From NCBI GenBank assembly GCA_028023455.1, contig JAQFVV010000037.1:436001-500000 (forward strand): a stretch of 64,000 bases of DNA. Reading direction: 5' to 3'. This document shows positions 23,274-34,296 of this stretch, in pieces (the first letter of the stretch is position 1; every line of letters begins with the position of its first letter). The notes below the pieces were generated by a model. It did not search any database. It was given only the letters and a program-made list of their open reading frames with translations, and was not told the origin of the DNA. The position numbers and the translations under genes are program-made. This stretch comes from Epiperipatus broadwayi. Taxonomy: Eukaryota > Onychophora > Udeonychophora > Euonychophora > Peripatidae.

Positions 23274-24880
23274 GTGGCTTAAATTCAAAGTAATGTGGTA
23301 TATACCAATACTGCACCTTGCTTCTTTAAAACATTGACTTTTTAGTAATTATTCATATCCTTGAAAATATTTTTTTGCTGTAATAGATAACAATGGTATT
23401 CCATTACTGCAGTCTTTTAAAAGAAGCATTTTTAATATCAATTGGGTCATCTTTATGAATCCATATGTTTTTAATATTATTCATTGATTTTGAAACTTAT
23501 CATTTTAATTCAAAGCTCCAAATTTAATAGCTTTTCACTTACTAAAATTACAAATAAGATAGTTGTCAAATTCTTAGCGAATAGGATATATGCATATTGT
23601 TGCATGTAGTCACTGGATTATTTTATCATTATCCAAAGATAAATAGAATACCATTATCATATAAAAGAATATCATTCATTAGTTTAGAAAGTTATTTTTC
23701 AAATTCATATATTATTGTGAATGTCCCAAAAAAATTTTAACTTATTTTTATATCTTATTGGTTGTTTTTTTAAATCCTCATTCATCTCTCTTTATTGAAG
23801 AAATGATTGTAATAACAATCATTCTCAGATAACCAACTTGGATTTTATTGAGAGCTATAAGGAAAGAAGAGAGTTTAATGCTTGTTTGTTGATCAGAAAA
23901 GTCATTTGATAGGGTGGATTTTATATAGATAAAAAGTATAGCATATAAAATGAAAGGAATCTTCAATATTTTTTTCTATATTTATATATTAATTGTATTT
24001 ATCCAACTTTTTTTTTTTTTTGTCTGGTTTTATTTTGTATCCAACAAACATTTAATGTCCTTTGTCAAGTTTGATCTCATTGACCTTTATTATTAGCAAG
24101 CTTTAATTTTTTATTATCTTAGCCTTGAGAAATTTAGCCAGTCATGTTAGAATGATAGAATCAGATATTTCTTGATTAATTCTAGTTGTGAAATGAAAAA
24201 TTATTTGATCAGTTGAATGGAACTGTTATATTTTATTCCTTCAATTTATTGCTCAAACATCATGCAATATTGGATAACTAACATCATCACTCACCAACTT
24301 TCTAAAATTTCAATTCATTATTTTAGTATACTATTTTACTTCAGAATTTTTTTTTTTCAGTCTTAAAGCTTTCTCCCTGTAATTAATTTGTTGCGGATAT
24401 GCTTCCACTGTGTGAGTTCAACTTTCTCATAATAAAATATCAGAATGAAAAATAAATACAAGTTTAGTAAACTTTTCTTATTTATTTACTGAATTACATC
24501 TTTAAAGATAACTATTATTCATATATGTGTAATAAGTTTATTTTATATATGTTATTGAAAATAAACAATATTGTTTATTTTTAAACATCCGCTTCTCCTT
24601 CATCTTGTTTTTTAAATTGTGAAATTGCTTCTGGGCAAAGAATTTAATATATATATAACAACACAATATAAATTCATTTATGAATATGGTTTTTTTAAAT
24701 ATGTATGTACATTACCCTTCTAGGAATATTAATTTGAAATATAAGTTTATATTAGCTACTATGTAAAATTTATTTTATTCCAAGTTATTTTTTAATAATT
24801 CTTTTATTACATCATATCATGTCATATATACAATAAAATATATTCATGTATTCAAATTAGTAAATTGTTTCTAATTTCAG

Positions 24881-24947
24881 GTCTAATGTTCACAACAATC
24901 TTTAGAAGCTTGTCTCAGATTTGGAGATAGATTATGTAATCAGAATT
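24881..24947 (+). promoter_or_regulatory. PDS5: PDS5 5'UTR segment with two short upstream ORFs
   Basis: Between the acceptor (CTAATTTCAG, ending 24880) and the PDS5 start there are two upstream ATGs. The first (24886-24930) encodes 14 residues and then TAG. The second is a minimal start-stop, ATGTAA at 24934-24939, ending eight bases before the main ATG. The first has a weak context (C at -3). Start-stop elements can stall initiating ribosomes and lower translation of the main frame, so they could restrain PDS5 output. Confidence 0.7.
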
Positions 24948-25046
24948 ATGCCGAAAACTAAAACTCAGCCAAAGATCGTTTACCCTTCAGGGGTAAAAGA
25001 GATCTCTGAAGATTTGGGCACTGATGAATTAATTCGGAGACTGAAG
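24948..25046 (+). CDS. PDS5: PDS5 cohesin regulator, coding exon 1
   Basis: PDS5 is a HEAT-repeat protein that sits on the cohesin ring through the kleisin subunit. With WAPL it releases cohesin; with the acetyltransferase and sororin-like factors it stabilises sister-chromatid cohesion. This exon encodes residues 1-33, including IVYPSGVKEISEDLGTDEL and IRRLK, the conserved N-terminal block (V-Y-P-x-G-x-x-E-[IV]-x-[ED]-x-L-x-T-D-E-L-[IV]-R-R-L-K). The ATG has A at -3 and an in-frame TAG upstream at 24903-24905 within the same exon, so no longer start exists here. The donor is AAG followed by GTAAAT, phase 0. It joins directly to the exon at 50189: the residue spacing across that junction equals that of Drosophila pds5, so no exon is missing from the basic protein. 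Confidence 0.95.
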
Positions 25047-25206
25047 GTAAATAAATATATAGTATTGGTTTAAATGTTTCACCTTAGCAAGTATATTTAA
25101 ATTTTATTTGAAATATTACTTCATACTTTTAGCAAGGTCAGTGTATTCTCCAAAACTCATCATAGATTTTAAAATTTTGTGTAAAAAATAAATAATTATT
25201 GCAAAT

Positions 25207-26860
25207 GGTAATCATCTGAAATCCGGGCACGGCTGCTTGGGGCATTGTTTTTGTGTCAAAACCCAAAAATGCCGTTTCTACGGCCGGCCTTACAGCTAAT
25301 ACATTTAATATTGTATTAACCCATTACAGCAGGCCACTTACATGACATTGCACAAAAATATTACGGCCCGTTTTGTGCTTTAAAACTATTTACTCATATT
25401 TATTGTATTCATAGCTGATTACCTTATCACTTGAGGGTGTTTGAATTTCAAGTCGGTACAACTTTTCAAACCTCCGTAATAGAATAATGTCATTTATATT
25501 TAAATAATGTTGTTAATTACTAATAATTGTCATATGGTCTCCACCCTTCCTTAAAAAAATGTTAATATGTTAAAAATTGGCAAAGTATATGTTCGAACAT
25601 GCTTCGACAAAGCTCACGCACTAAGTCACATTTCAGCGTGGAAATATACGAGACCAATAAAAGGTCTGAGAAGAACATGCAATTTTTAAACTTTTCAGAA
25701 TTGCTGAGTACAGAAAGTTTGTGAGATTATGTCCTTTTTTCAGGCACATAATGTCCACTTTTTATTACAGCAATAAAATAATAAATAAATTTTAAAAAGA
25801 CCAAAGTTTGTGTTCTTTTTTTTTCATTTCATTAGAAATTGACAAGTATTTGGATTATATTTTTTGCAGCGGGGTTAAAATAAATGACTATTTTTGTTGA
25901 CTTTTTGTTAATAATAACAAAGTACGAAATCCCCTCAAAAAGCAGTTTATTGTAGAAGGCAAAAAAAAGGTAATTCAAACGAAATATAAATAAAAGTAAA
26001 AAATGAGAAAAAGTTGTTGAAAAAAAATAAATTATTGACTTTTTGTTACAATTCTTTTTCCGAGTGTGGGGGTGGGGGGTTTTAAAAAATTTTTTTATCC
26101 CCAAAAAAACACAAAAGTTACTTTTTATTTAATAAGAAGAAAAACAATTTGGTCAACCCAAAAAAAAAAAAAGGTTGAATAGATTCGAAATAATACCCAA
26201 ATAATTGCATTATATTTTTTCATCAGGGTTAAAACAAGTGGGGTTCAAATAAATGACTATTTTTGTTTACTTTTTGTTAATAATAACAGTACGAAAGCCC
26301 CCCAAAAAGCTGTTTATTGTAGAAGAAAAAAAAAGGCTAATTCAAACGAAATATAAATAAAAGTAAAAAGTGAAAAAAAGTTGTTTAAAAAAAAGTAAAA
26401 TTATTGACTTTGTTACAATTATTGATCTGAGGGTGGGGGTGGGGATTTCAAAACAATTTTTGAACCCCCAACTACACAAAAGTTACTTTTGATTTAATAA
26501 GAAGAAGAAAAACAATTTAGTCAACCAAAAAAAAAAAAGGGTAGAACAAAGTCGAAACAAGTCCCAAATAATTATCCCATTATATTTTTTCGTCATGAAA
26601 CAGTCCAAAGTTTTAAAATTCAAAAAATTAAATTACCAAAATTTGTTGGATAAAGAAAAATATCAAGTTAAAAAAAAAACAACGAAAATGAATATAAAAA
26701 TTTGTTTATTAAAAAAGAAATCATGTTGTAAATGAAATAAAAAATTTGTTTAATCAAAAAAAAAAAAAAGTTATGGCCCGGTAACGTTATATTTGATTGA
26801 TTTTTGTATAGCAACAATGCTCCAAGTGACCATGCCCGGATCGGATTTCAGATGATTACC
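25207..26860. mobile_element. Non-autonomous Merlin-like DNA element, copy 1
   Basis: The ends are inverted repeats of about 45-50 bp: left GGTAATCATCTGAAATCC, and the right end at 26860 reads the same in reverse, then GGGCAYGGNNRCTTGGRGCATTG, with a 4-base indel. The flanks ATTGCAAAT and ATTGCAGTT are a 9-bp target duplication with two differences. The right subterminal block GGCCCGGTAACGTTATAT and the left block ATGCCGTTT recur in the elements at 27084 and 60041. No transposase frame is present. The superfamily call rests on the related element at 60041, which keeps a Merlin-like protein fragment. Confidence 0.75.
25854..26577. repeat. Internal tandem duplication, about 365-bp unit
   Basis: Two long copies (about 25854-26208 and 26209-26577) and the start of a third lie inside the Merlin-like element. 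Shared landmarks are TAAATGACTATTTTTGTT, CAAACGAAATATAAATAAAA and a G-rich block (GGGTGGGGG). A 90-codon minus-strand frame over copy 1 is low-complexity and not a gene. Confidence 0.85.
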
Positions 26861-27083
26861 ATTGCAGTTTCTTATAATAATAAGTTTTAACTTGTTACCA
26901 AGAGATTCAATATATATCATCATTTTTGAATTCTTTTTTTATTATTAAAAAAAGAATTTAAAATTGAGAATGAATGATAACTAATGAATAAATATTTAAT
27001 TAATATATGTACAAATAGTGTTGCTTGAAATAATGTTTACATCTCATTGAATCATAAATGCTAAATAAAAAAAATTATTTTCT

Positions 27084-28903
27084 CATCCTTGGTGTTCGCC
27101 TTAAGATGTCGCTACTTCTAGGTCAATTCCTAGAAATATACCGTTTCACCGGCCTTCACCCAACAAAAGAGGAATTTTTCTACATTATAAACTCAGAAAA
27201 GTCCTCACGTTATGTTGGACGGAGGAGGCGGCGACAGAAGCCACCACAAAGAGACTTCTTTCTATGATAAAACACAGAAAGAGTTCCCAACGGCTGCCGG
27301 TTATGGCTCTTATTTCTATGCTAAAAGCAAAGAGAAAGAAATGCCTTGATCGGCTGCCGTAGTAGTCGATTTTGTTCATCATTTTTTCATAATAGTAGAA
27401 TATCTAATTTCTCTGTAGTTTCGTGTGAGAGTGTGTGTCTTTGAAGCAGTCGTAGTTTTTTAAAATTTGATAAGACGTCTATTTTTTTTAATGTGTTGTA
27501 ACTTATTTTACTGTTGTAAGTTTAGTAATAATGTCCTGAAGATTCCATTACGAAGGGATAACCCTCAAAAATTGCTTTTAAGGGTGCGAAAGGGAAAAAA
27601 AATTAAAGGATCACGCGAAAAGTACCGTTTTCACGAGAATTCGTCCGTGACCAGTTACTTTTGCTATATATATACGCACAAACAAAAACAACCCACTTGT
27701 TAATATTACTTGTCCGAAAAATAAAATTAGTCTGGTATTATTTTTTTTTTTTGTTTTGTTACATTTATTATTTCAAAATAAGATTAATTTTTATATCTAC
27801 ACACTAACAAAAACAACCCAGTTCCTGATTAATTACTGTCTTTAAAAAAAAAAAATCAAATTCAACGGGGTTTGATTTTTTTCAATGGAGTCTTTGAATT
27901 ACGGTTTGTTTGTTTTTATATATACACAAGATTTACCAAAAAAAAGAAACCCACTTTCTGATTAATTACTGTCAAAAGAAACGCAAATTAGTCTGCTATC
28001 ATTTTTAAATTTAGTATTTCAATAACTGTACCCTTTTTATATAGACAGACTTAACAAAAACAACCCACTTTCTGATTCATTACTGTCCCCAAAAAAAGAA
28101 AACGGAAATTAGTCGGGTATCATTTTTCAATCGAGTCTTTTAATGACAGTCCTTACTAATAGTAGTCGGGTATCAATTCTAAATTGTGGTCTGTAAATTA
28201 CGTTACTTTTGATAGATTTAGAATTACGTCTTGCTTTTTTAATAAAATGATTGATTTACTCTTGACCAAAAATACCGTAACTTTAAAAAAAGACACACAT
28301 AAAGTCCAAAAAAAAAAATGAGAAAAAGCCCCGTAACTTTAAAGACACACACACACACAAACTCAAAAACAATCTAACATTAATAAACATTGACTTATTA
28401 TGTCTTGCTTTTGAATCAAATTATTGATTTATTCTTGCAAAAAAGATATCGTAACTTTAAAAAGACACACCTAAAGTCCAAAAAAAAAAAAATTCGAAAA
28501 AGCTCCGTAACTTTAAAGACACACACACACAAACTCAAAAACAAGATAAGATTAATAAACATTTACTTATTACGTCTTGCTTTTGAATAAAATTATTGAT
28601 TTACTCTTGCAAAAAAAAAAAGACCATAACTTTAAAAAGACACACGTAAAGTCAAAAAAAAAAATTAGAAAAACACCGTAACTTTAAAGACACACAAAAA
28701 AAACAAGATAAGATTAATAAACATTTACAAAAATGAAAAAAACTAACATCATATAATAGTATTAGTTAGTAGAATATTTTATTACAAATCTAAGAAATCA
28801 GAACTTTTTAGATCAAATCGATCATTTAGGTCCGGCCCGGAATCGTTATATGTATATGTTTTTGATTAGCATCAACGCCATCTTAAGGCGAACACCAAGG
28901 ATA
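27084..28903. mobile_element. Non-autonomous DNA element related to copy 1, copy 2
   Basis: Inverted ends of 25 bp (27084-27108 and 28879-28903) differ at one base and include CCTTGGTGTTCGCCTTAAG. Similarity continues weakly inward. Subterminal blocks match the neighbours: left TATACCGTTTCACCGGCC, right GGCCCGGAATCGTTATAT. No direct target duplication is visible, so the exact ends are uncertain (the homologous ends of the other copies would fall at 27091 and 28896). A 69-codon plus-strand frame at the left end with an Arg-rich tail is probably chance. The interior is made of two tandem arrays. Confidence 0.65.
27670..28740. repeat. Two tandem arrays inside the DNA element
   Basis: From 27670 to about 28150 a unit of about 120 bp recurs four times, marked by ACAAAAACAACCCA, then TGATTAATTACTGTC, then AAATTAGTC. 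From about 28250 to 28740 a different unit of about 175 bp recurs three times, marked by CGTAACTTTAAAAAGACACA and TTATTACGTCTTGC, with A-rich and CA-rich stretches. Internal arrays are a shared trait of this family in the window. Confidence 0.85.
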
Positions 28904-29711
28904 AGAATACAACCATAAAAAAAATACATTTGCTAATTTATTTTTGGTGCACTTAATGTAATATTGTGATCATTTTTTATTTGCAATTATATAATGGTAA
29001 AACTTTTATTATCTTATAAATAACTGATCATTCCATCACAGAAATATAATATATTAAAGTAAATATTAACCCCATATATTCAGAGAACCCATTAAAAATA
29101 TTAAATATAATCTTATATTTAGAGTTTTCAGTTTTTTCTCTGCATATATAGCATTAATATTGTGTTTAATATATTTTTAGTGATATCGTATAGTTAATGT
29201 AAATACATTTAAATAATTGCTATGTATCTGCTAACAAAAAATGTGACAGATTACAGTAAAAAAAAGTAACTGGGAATTAAATAAATTCAAATAGCAATAT
29301 TATGAAAATTACTTATTTATTGTAATACAACAGACATAATATATAATACCACTATGCAGTCCACATTAAACTGACACATTGAGAATTCAATCTTCAACAC
29401 TGTTATGCACATTTAAATATCTATATATATTTCACTAGAGACAGGACTAATTTTTTCAGTCTACAATATTGATTGTCTATTCATCAAAATAAAGTAATAT
29501 TACCTCCTGGTAGTAATTTTTCAGCGAGTCTTCTCGGGCATATAAAAAATAATAAGATCAGGGCATTATATATGGAATCCTAATCAGCTCATTAACCTTC
29601 AGGTAACTGGTGCCTGGGATGGGAAATTCCTCGATGACTGTAGGCTAACCCTCACCGTGATTTTGTTCCCCTAAACGCTCGACTTCAGAGAACGTCTGCC
29701 ACGAAAAGCAA

Positions 29712-30160
29712 TGAAGTCGCAGAACACCTGTAGCCAAAATTTCTTTCTATTTATATGTCACTACATATTTTCTTATCTTCGCAATAATTAAATCTTGACT
29801 TACAGATTTAATTAGTGTATTTTAATTTAATCACAAATTAAATCATTTCATGTTTTAATTTATATTTTTTCTTACCACTATTATTTCATTAACTAACAAA
29901 CATAACCTATATATTTACTTTATCATTTCAAAATTCCTTAATTAATTATTTTTTATTAAACAACTATAATTTTGTTTTTATTTCATTAAGAACCTTTATA
30001 ATTAATTATTTCTTATCTTCTGGAGTACTTTTCTCTTTCTTTGAAAATAATATGCTTTAATGATTTCCAACTTTTTCGTTTCATTATGATTATAGTTATA
30101 TTGTACTATTCTTTTTCTACTTTCAACTACCAAATAACTTCTTTTTATATAAATATAGCA
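29712..30160 (-). repeat. 3' LTR of the gypsy element
   Basis: Begins TGAAGTCGCAGAACACC and ends ATAAATATAGCA as read on the plus strand, giving TG...CA ends. It aligns over its whole length with the other LTR, being about 30 bases longer through indels. Identity of roughly 80 percent by eye means an old insertion. Confidence 0.85.
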
Positions 30161-30479
30161 TACCTCCCCCACTCCAGAAGGATGCCCTCTACGCATTTTA
30201 TACATAATCTTTTAATTTCTTTGGCTTATACTTTTTCCATGCTGAGCTATTTCATTTATTTCCTGCATTTTCCGCCATGTCACTATCAATGTGGATTTTC
30301 ATTGAATTTTGTTCCTTTGCTTCTTCATTTCCAATTTCTATACATTTCGTGACATTTGGTTCGACTGTCACTTCTAGTTTCAACTCTAACAGCTGTAAAA
30401 CTGTGTTGTCATCTTCACATCTCACGTGATTTATGTACCTAGTATACTTAAATATTATTCTGACCTTGAATTACGCAAA

Positions 30480-31330
30480 TTTTATTTATTTATTTTATCA
30501 ATCACTCCTTTCATCCGTTTCGTACGCAATACCTCATGTACTCATACTCTGTCTCCAACACTAAAGTTTATATGAGGTTTTATCTTGGACAATGAATTCT
30601 TTTTTGTGTTTTGAAGTAATGACTGCTTAATCCTTAGCTTCCTGCCTAAGAATAGTTCTGCCGGTGACTTCCTTCTCGCGTGGACAGTGTCAAATATTGC
30701 CACAGCATTATCTCTAATAATGCTTCTTGCATATCTGATATCTTCGTCTTTGATAAACTTTTCTTTACTTACTGTACTGCTTTTTCAGCCTGTCCGACTC
30801 TGAATGGTATGGTGGTGTCAGAATATGGTTAATGCCCTTACTTCAAAATACTGTTGCATTCTGTCCCTGAAACCTTTTCCATTGTTAAACACAGTGACTT
30901 CAGGAAAACCATGTATTGTAAAAATCTTTTACAACCTTTAATAATATCCTCTGTTCCGTATTATTTACTATATGGCATTGAATCCACTTTGAGAATTGGT
31001 TCTGAGTGATCGATGTTCACCCTTTCCTATGGTCTAGTTGATGCTGGCCATGCTATTATATTTTTTGCTGGAAGTTGCATTTCCTCCTGACAAGACAAAC
31101 ATTTCTTTACAAACTTTTCAATGTTCTCATTAATTCCAGGCCACCAGACATACCTCGGTGCCAATGCTTTAGCTTGTACTATGCCTGTGTTTATAACCTT
31201 CATGCAATAAGTTTAAAACCATTTTCCTCCCAGCAGTAGGTCTCACTCTTTTCCCAAAAACTACACAATCATTACACATTGATAACTTGTCTCTGTTAAT
31301 CCAAACCCTGCAAGATACGAAGGCTTGTTA
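30480..31330 (-). pseudogene. Gypsy integrase remnant
   Basis: The zinc-binding part shows APRYVWWPGINENIEKFVKK then CLSC (the H-H-C-C module's W-W-P-G and C-x2-C; minus strand, about 31160-31085). Stops follow. Further on are a D-x-G-x-x-F-like block, and the C-terminal end with AIFDTVHARRKSPAELFLGR (family: G-x-[ST]-P-A-E-L-x-F-G-R) near 30715-30640. Frames change several times. Confidence 0.8.
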
Positions 31331-31489
31331 GGCCAACCTGACCTAATTCACTTTTCTAAAATTTTATATCCCTTATTTTCTTTAGTCTGTCTATCTACTG
31401 TTCAATTATTTTATAGTTTTTGATTTTATCACATTTATGTGATTTACATCTATTTCATTTGATGCAGATTCATGAATATCTGGATAATG

Positions 31490-32708
31490 TATTTGCATGG
31501 GTTATTTTTTTTTTAAACATTAATTCATAATCATACCCTGCTAAAATATTACACCATCGTAACATTTTGGGCTTAAATGTTCAGGAGCTATATGATTATG
31601 AGAAAAAATACCTAGCAAAGACTTATGATCTGTCACTATTTTAAACGCTGTTCTGAAAATGCAAAAACTATAGCCAATACCTCTTTGTCAATTTGACTAT
31701 AGTTCTTTTCTGTTTTCCACAACATGCGCAAGGCGTATGCTATTGGCTGCTTCCCATTTTCCGTTATATGGATAGAACTTCACCAACATCACAATCTGAA
31801 GCTCCTTTGTAATTTGAACTTGCTGATTATTGTTAAAGTGCACTAACAACTTATCAGATGCCACAGCATCTTTGTCTTATTCAAAAGTTACATCTTCTTT
31901 CTTGGTCCACTACCATTTTTGGTTTTTTTTTAATAACTCGTATAAAGACTGTGAAATCATCACCTTATTTTTAAGAAATGGTTCAAAAAAATTAATAAAG
32001 TCCAGAAAAGCTTGTAATTGCTTTACATTTTTTGGATTATCAGTATTTTTAACAGCCTTCACTTTTTCAGGAAAAGACTGTTTTTCTTTTTCAGAAATGA
32101 TATGCCAGAGAAAAACCAATTCATCAATTTGTCACACTGATTTTTCAGCATTTAAACTAACCCCCACTCTATTTATCTTTCATAAACTTTTCTTACTCTT
32201 TTGGGTATTGAATAAAACAACTGCAGAAATCAGTATGACATCATAATATGGTAGCAATCTCTCCAAACCTTGTAAAATATTATTTATTTCTGCTTGAAAA
32301 ATATTGGAGGTAGTAGTTACGCCGAGGGTTAATCTGTTACATTTAAACAGTCCAAAAGGCATCGTTAATGTTAGCATTTGTGCTGTTCTTTGATGCTATA
32401 CTGAATTGAAATGCAGCTTTGCAAAAACTTCTTTATTTGCCAATGCTGCCAATACTTCTCTTAGGTTTGGCACTGGGTATTTCCCCTTATATTAAAAAAC
32501 CTATTCACCATAATTATAATCACGACAACAGTTTAATTTGTTCGTTCAGTTTTGTTATAATTACTATAGGCGTGGCCCAATTTGAGAACTCTACTGGCGT
32601 CAATACTCCATTTTCAACTGAAACCTGAAATTTTTCTTCCACTTTGATATGTTGTGCGAATCGTATCTTTCTAGGTTGATATGTTATTGGATTTGCATTA
32701 TTAACCAA
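31490..32708 (-). pseudogene. Gypsy reverse transcriptase and RNase H remnant
   Basis: Minus-strand pieces in order: 32708-32520 with KVEEKFQVSVENGVLTPVEF and SNWATPIV (RT fingers); 32377-32180 with TMPFGLFKCNRLTLGVTTTS and IFQAEI, then LPYYDVILIS, where the catalytic Y-x-D-D-I has become YYDVI; 32119-31910 with PKNVKQLQAFLDFINFFEPF and LYELLKKNQKW (thumb and tether); about 31780-31680 with PIAYALRM and EKNYSQIDKEVLAI; and 31640-31500 with VTDHKSLLGIFSHNH and MLRWC (RNase H). One catalytic Asp of the RT is lost. Confidence 0.9.
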
Positions 32709-32711
32709 CTT

Positions 32712-32779
32712 ATTTATGTTTGATTACTACAAACCCTGTAGACGTGGAATCTACAGGTTTGTAGTAATCAAACATAAAT
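32712..32779. repeat. Near-perfect 30-bp-arm hairpin in the gypsy pol
   Basis: ATTTATGTTTGATTACTACA and the bases after it (32712-32742) are repeated in inverse at 32750-32779, with a single extra base and a seven-base loop (CGTGGAA). It sits just before the RT segment and has no counterpart expected in the family. Confidence 0.9.
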
Positions 32780-33279
32780 CATTTTCAAATTAGGAAATTT
32801 TTTTATTATTTCACATTCAATCGTTTTATTTTTAATTATACTAATATTGATCCCAACCGCATCCAACAATTCACATCCTATAATGGGACTAATATCCCAT
32901 TTCACAATATATAAAGGCAGTTTTACTTCTCTATTTCTATATTTAACAGGTACTTCTACTATTCTCTTAATCTCTTTCTCATTTCCACTTACATCTTGTG
33001 CCTTTATAAACGTATTTTTTTTAATTTTCGCATTATTTTTTTTCTATGCTTATTTCTTTCCATAGTTCATCAGATGTTAAGTAATCCCCAATCCACTATC
33101 TATCTCCATTTTTACTTTTGTATGCCATATCTCAAGTTTTGTCATAAATTTGTTTTCTACTATTGCTTTTATTATTTTTAATTGTATGAATGCTGTTCAA
33201 TTTCCTTTTCTGCTGCTTTTTATTTTCAGAATCATAATATTTCTGTACAGTTTAGCCTTCGTACATACTTTTGCTAGAT

Positions 33280-33652
33280 GCTCTCTAACTTTACATATAT
33301 AGCTTATCTTGTTTTTCCGTTTGCAAAACCGTGCAAAATGACCTTTTGTTCCACAATAAAAACAAATAACTTTGTCAACCCCACATTCTTTGTTCTTTCA
33401 GTTTTACAAATTAGCATTTTTGGAATCTTTCTCAGTTTTATTTCTGAACACGAGAACCTGTTCAATAACTAGCTCATGTGCTATTCCCTTTTTAATTGCC
33501 ATTTCATATGTTAAATCTACTTCAGTGAGTAAATTTTGCCATAGCTTGTCATTTGCAATCTCCCTTAGTAATTGATCTGACAGTACTTGGTCTACAAAAT
33601 CTCGGAATCTACAATTTTTTGACAATTCTCTCAATGCTATATCATACTTCAT
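33280..33652 (-). pseudogene. Gypsy gag remnant with zinc knuckle
   Basis: The 82-codon frame 33652-33404 contains LRELSKNCRFRDFVDQVLSD and a DLTYEMAIKKGIAHELVIEQ stretch, typical of the C-terminal half of gypsy Gag. Further on, in another frame at about 33370-33315, comes VICFYCGTKGHFARFCKRK, a C-x2-C-x4-H-x4-C zinc knuckle. The N-terminal half of Gag is not recognisable in the roughly 230 bases left before the LTR. Confidence 0.85.
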
Positions 33653-33879
33653 ATTGCTTTCTATTTCTTAGCGTTAATCTGGCTATGTGATGAGATGGTT
33701 TCTATCTAAAAGGATCATTCAATTTCTTTACTATGTCTTCATACATGATTGACTCATTGGTTGCTCACAATATTTATTTATAATGTCATTAATCCTATAA
33801 CAGAACCACTACTTTCCATTTATTCTCTTTAATGTCATTAAGTACAAAAAAAATTTTCAATTTGCATAATATACAGTGA

Positions 33880-34296
33880 TGGAGACGCAGAACACCTATA
33901 ACCAAGATTTCTCCCTATTTATATGACACTACATATTTACTTTGCACTAATTAAATCTTGACTTACATATTTATGTTTTAATTTACATTTTTTCTTACCA
34001 CTTATTTCATTAATTAATGAACGTGACTTATATATTTACTTTATCATTTCAAAATTTCATAATTAATTATTTCTTCTTAAACAATAACACTTTTGTTTTC
34101 ATTTCCTTAATTAAGCAATTTTTTTCTACAATTAATTATTTCTTATCTTTTCTTTCGGACTACTTTTCTCTTTCTTTAAAAACAATGTACTTTTATGATT
34201 TCCAACTTTTACATTCCCAGTGATTACATTTATATTGTACAATTCTTTTTCTAATTTCAACTACCAAATAACTTCACTTTTTATATAAATATAACA
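33880..34296 (-). repeat. 5' LTR of the gypsy element
   Basis: Plus-strand reading begins TGGAGACGCAGAACACC and ends ATAAATATAACA, giving TG...CA ends matching the left LTR. Shared blocks include TTAAATCTTGACTTACA, ATATATTTACTTTATCATTT and CAACTACCAAATAACTTC. Confidence 0.85.

Larger units (their letters stand above)
14177..24880 (+). other. PDS5 5'UTR intron (inferred)
   Basis: If the first exon ends at 14176, this 10.7-kb stretch is intron, closing with TTTCTAATTTCAG at 24880. It contains a direct repeat with a hammerhead-like motif, an hAT transposon relic with nested elements and a tandem repeat, all listed separately. From 14180 to 15800, 16310 to 18430, 21620 to 22800 and 23280 to 24880 I see only A+T-rich sequence without a supportable gene. 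Short frames there have no recognisable motifs. Confidence 0.5.
29712..34296 (-). mobile_element. Ty3/gypsy LTR retrotransposon, full structure but decayed
   Basis: Two LTRs flank gag and pol remnants in the order gag, zinc knuckle, RT, RNase H, integrase on the minus strand, so the 5' LTR is the right one. A polypurine tract abuts the 3' LTR (minus strand GGAGTGGGGGAGGTA, at 30161-30175). The length of 4.6 kb is short for the family, and the gag start is reduced. No clear 5-bp target duplication or primer-binding site was found. Stops and frameshifts are spread over all domains. It lies in a PDS5 intron in antisense orientation. Motifs (TDHKSLLGIFS, YVWWPGI) suit the Mag/K02A2.6-like group, from memory. 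Confidence 0.9.

Noticed and set aside
25832-26104. 90-codon minus-strand frame
   Set aside because: Low-complexity reading of an A/T-rich tandem unit inside a DNA element.
27058-27267. 69-codon plus-strand frame with an RRRRR stretch at the left end of a DNA element
   Set aside because: Crosses the terminal repeat, has no conserved domain, and its Arg run comes from GGAGGAGGCGGCGAC.
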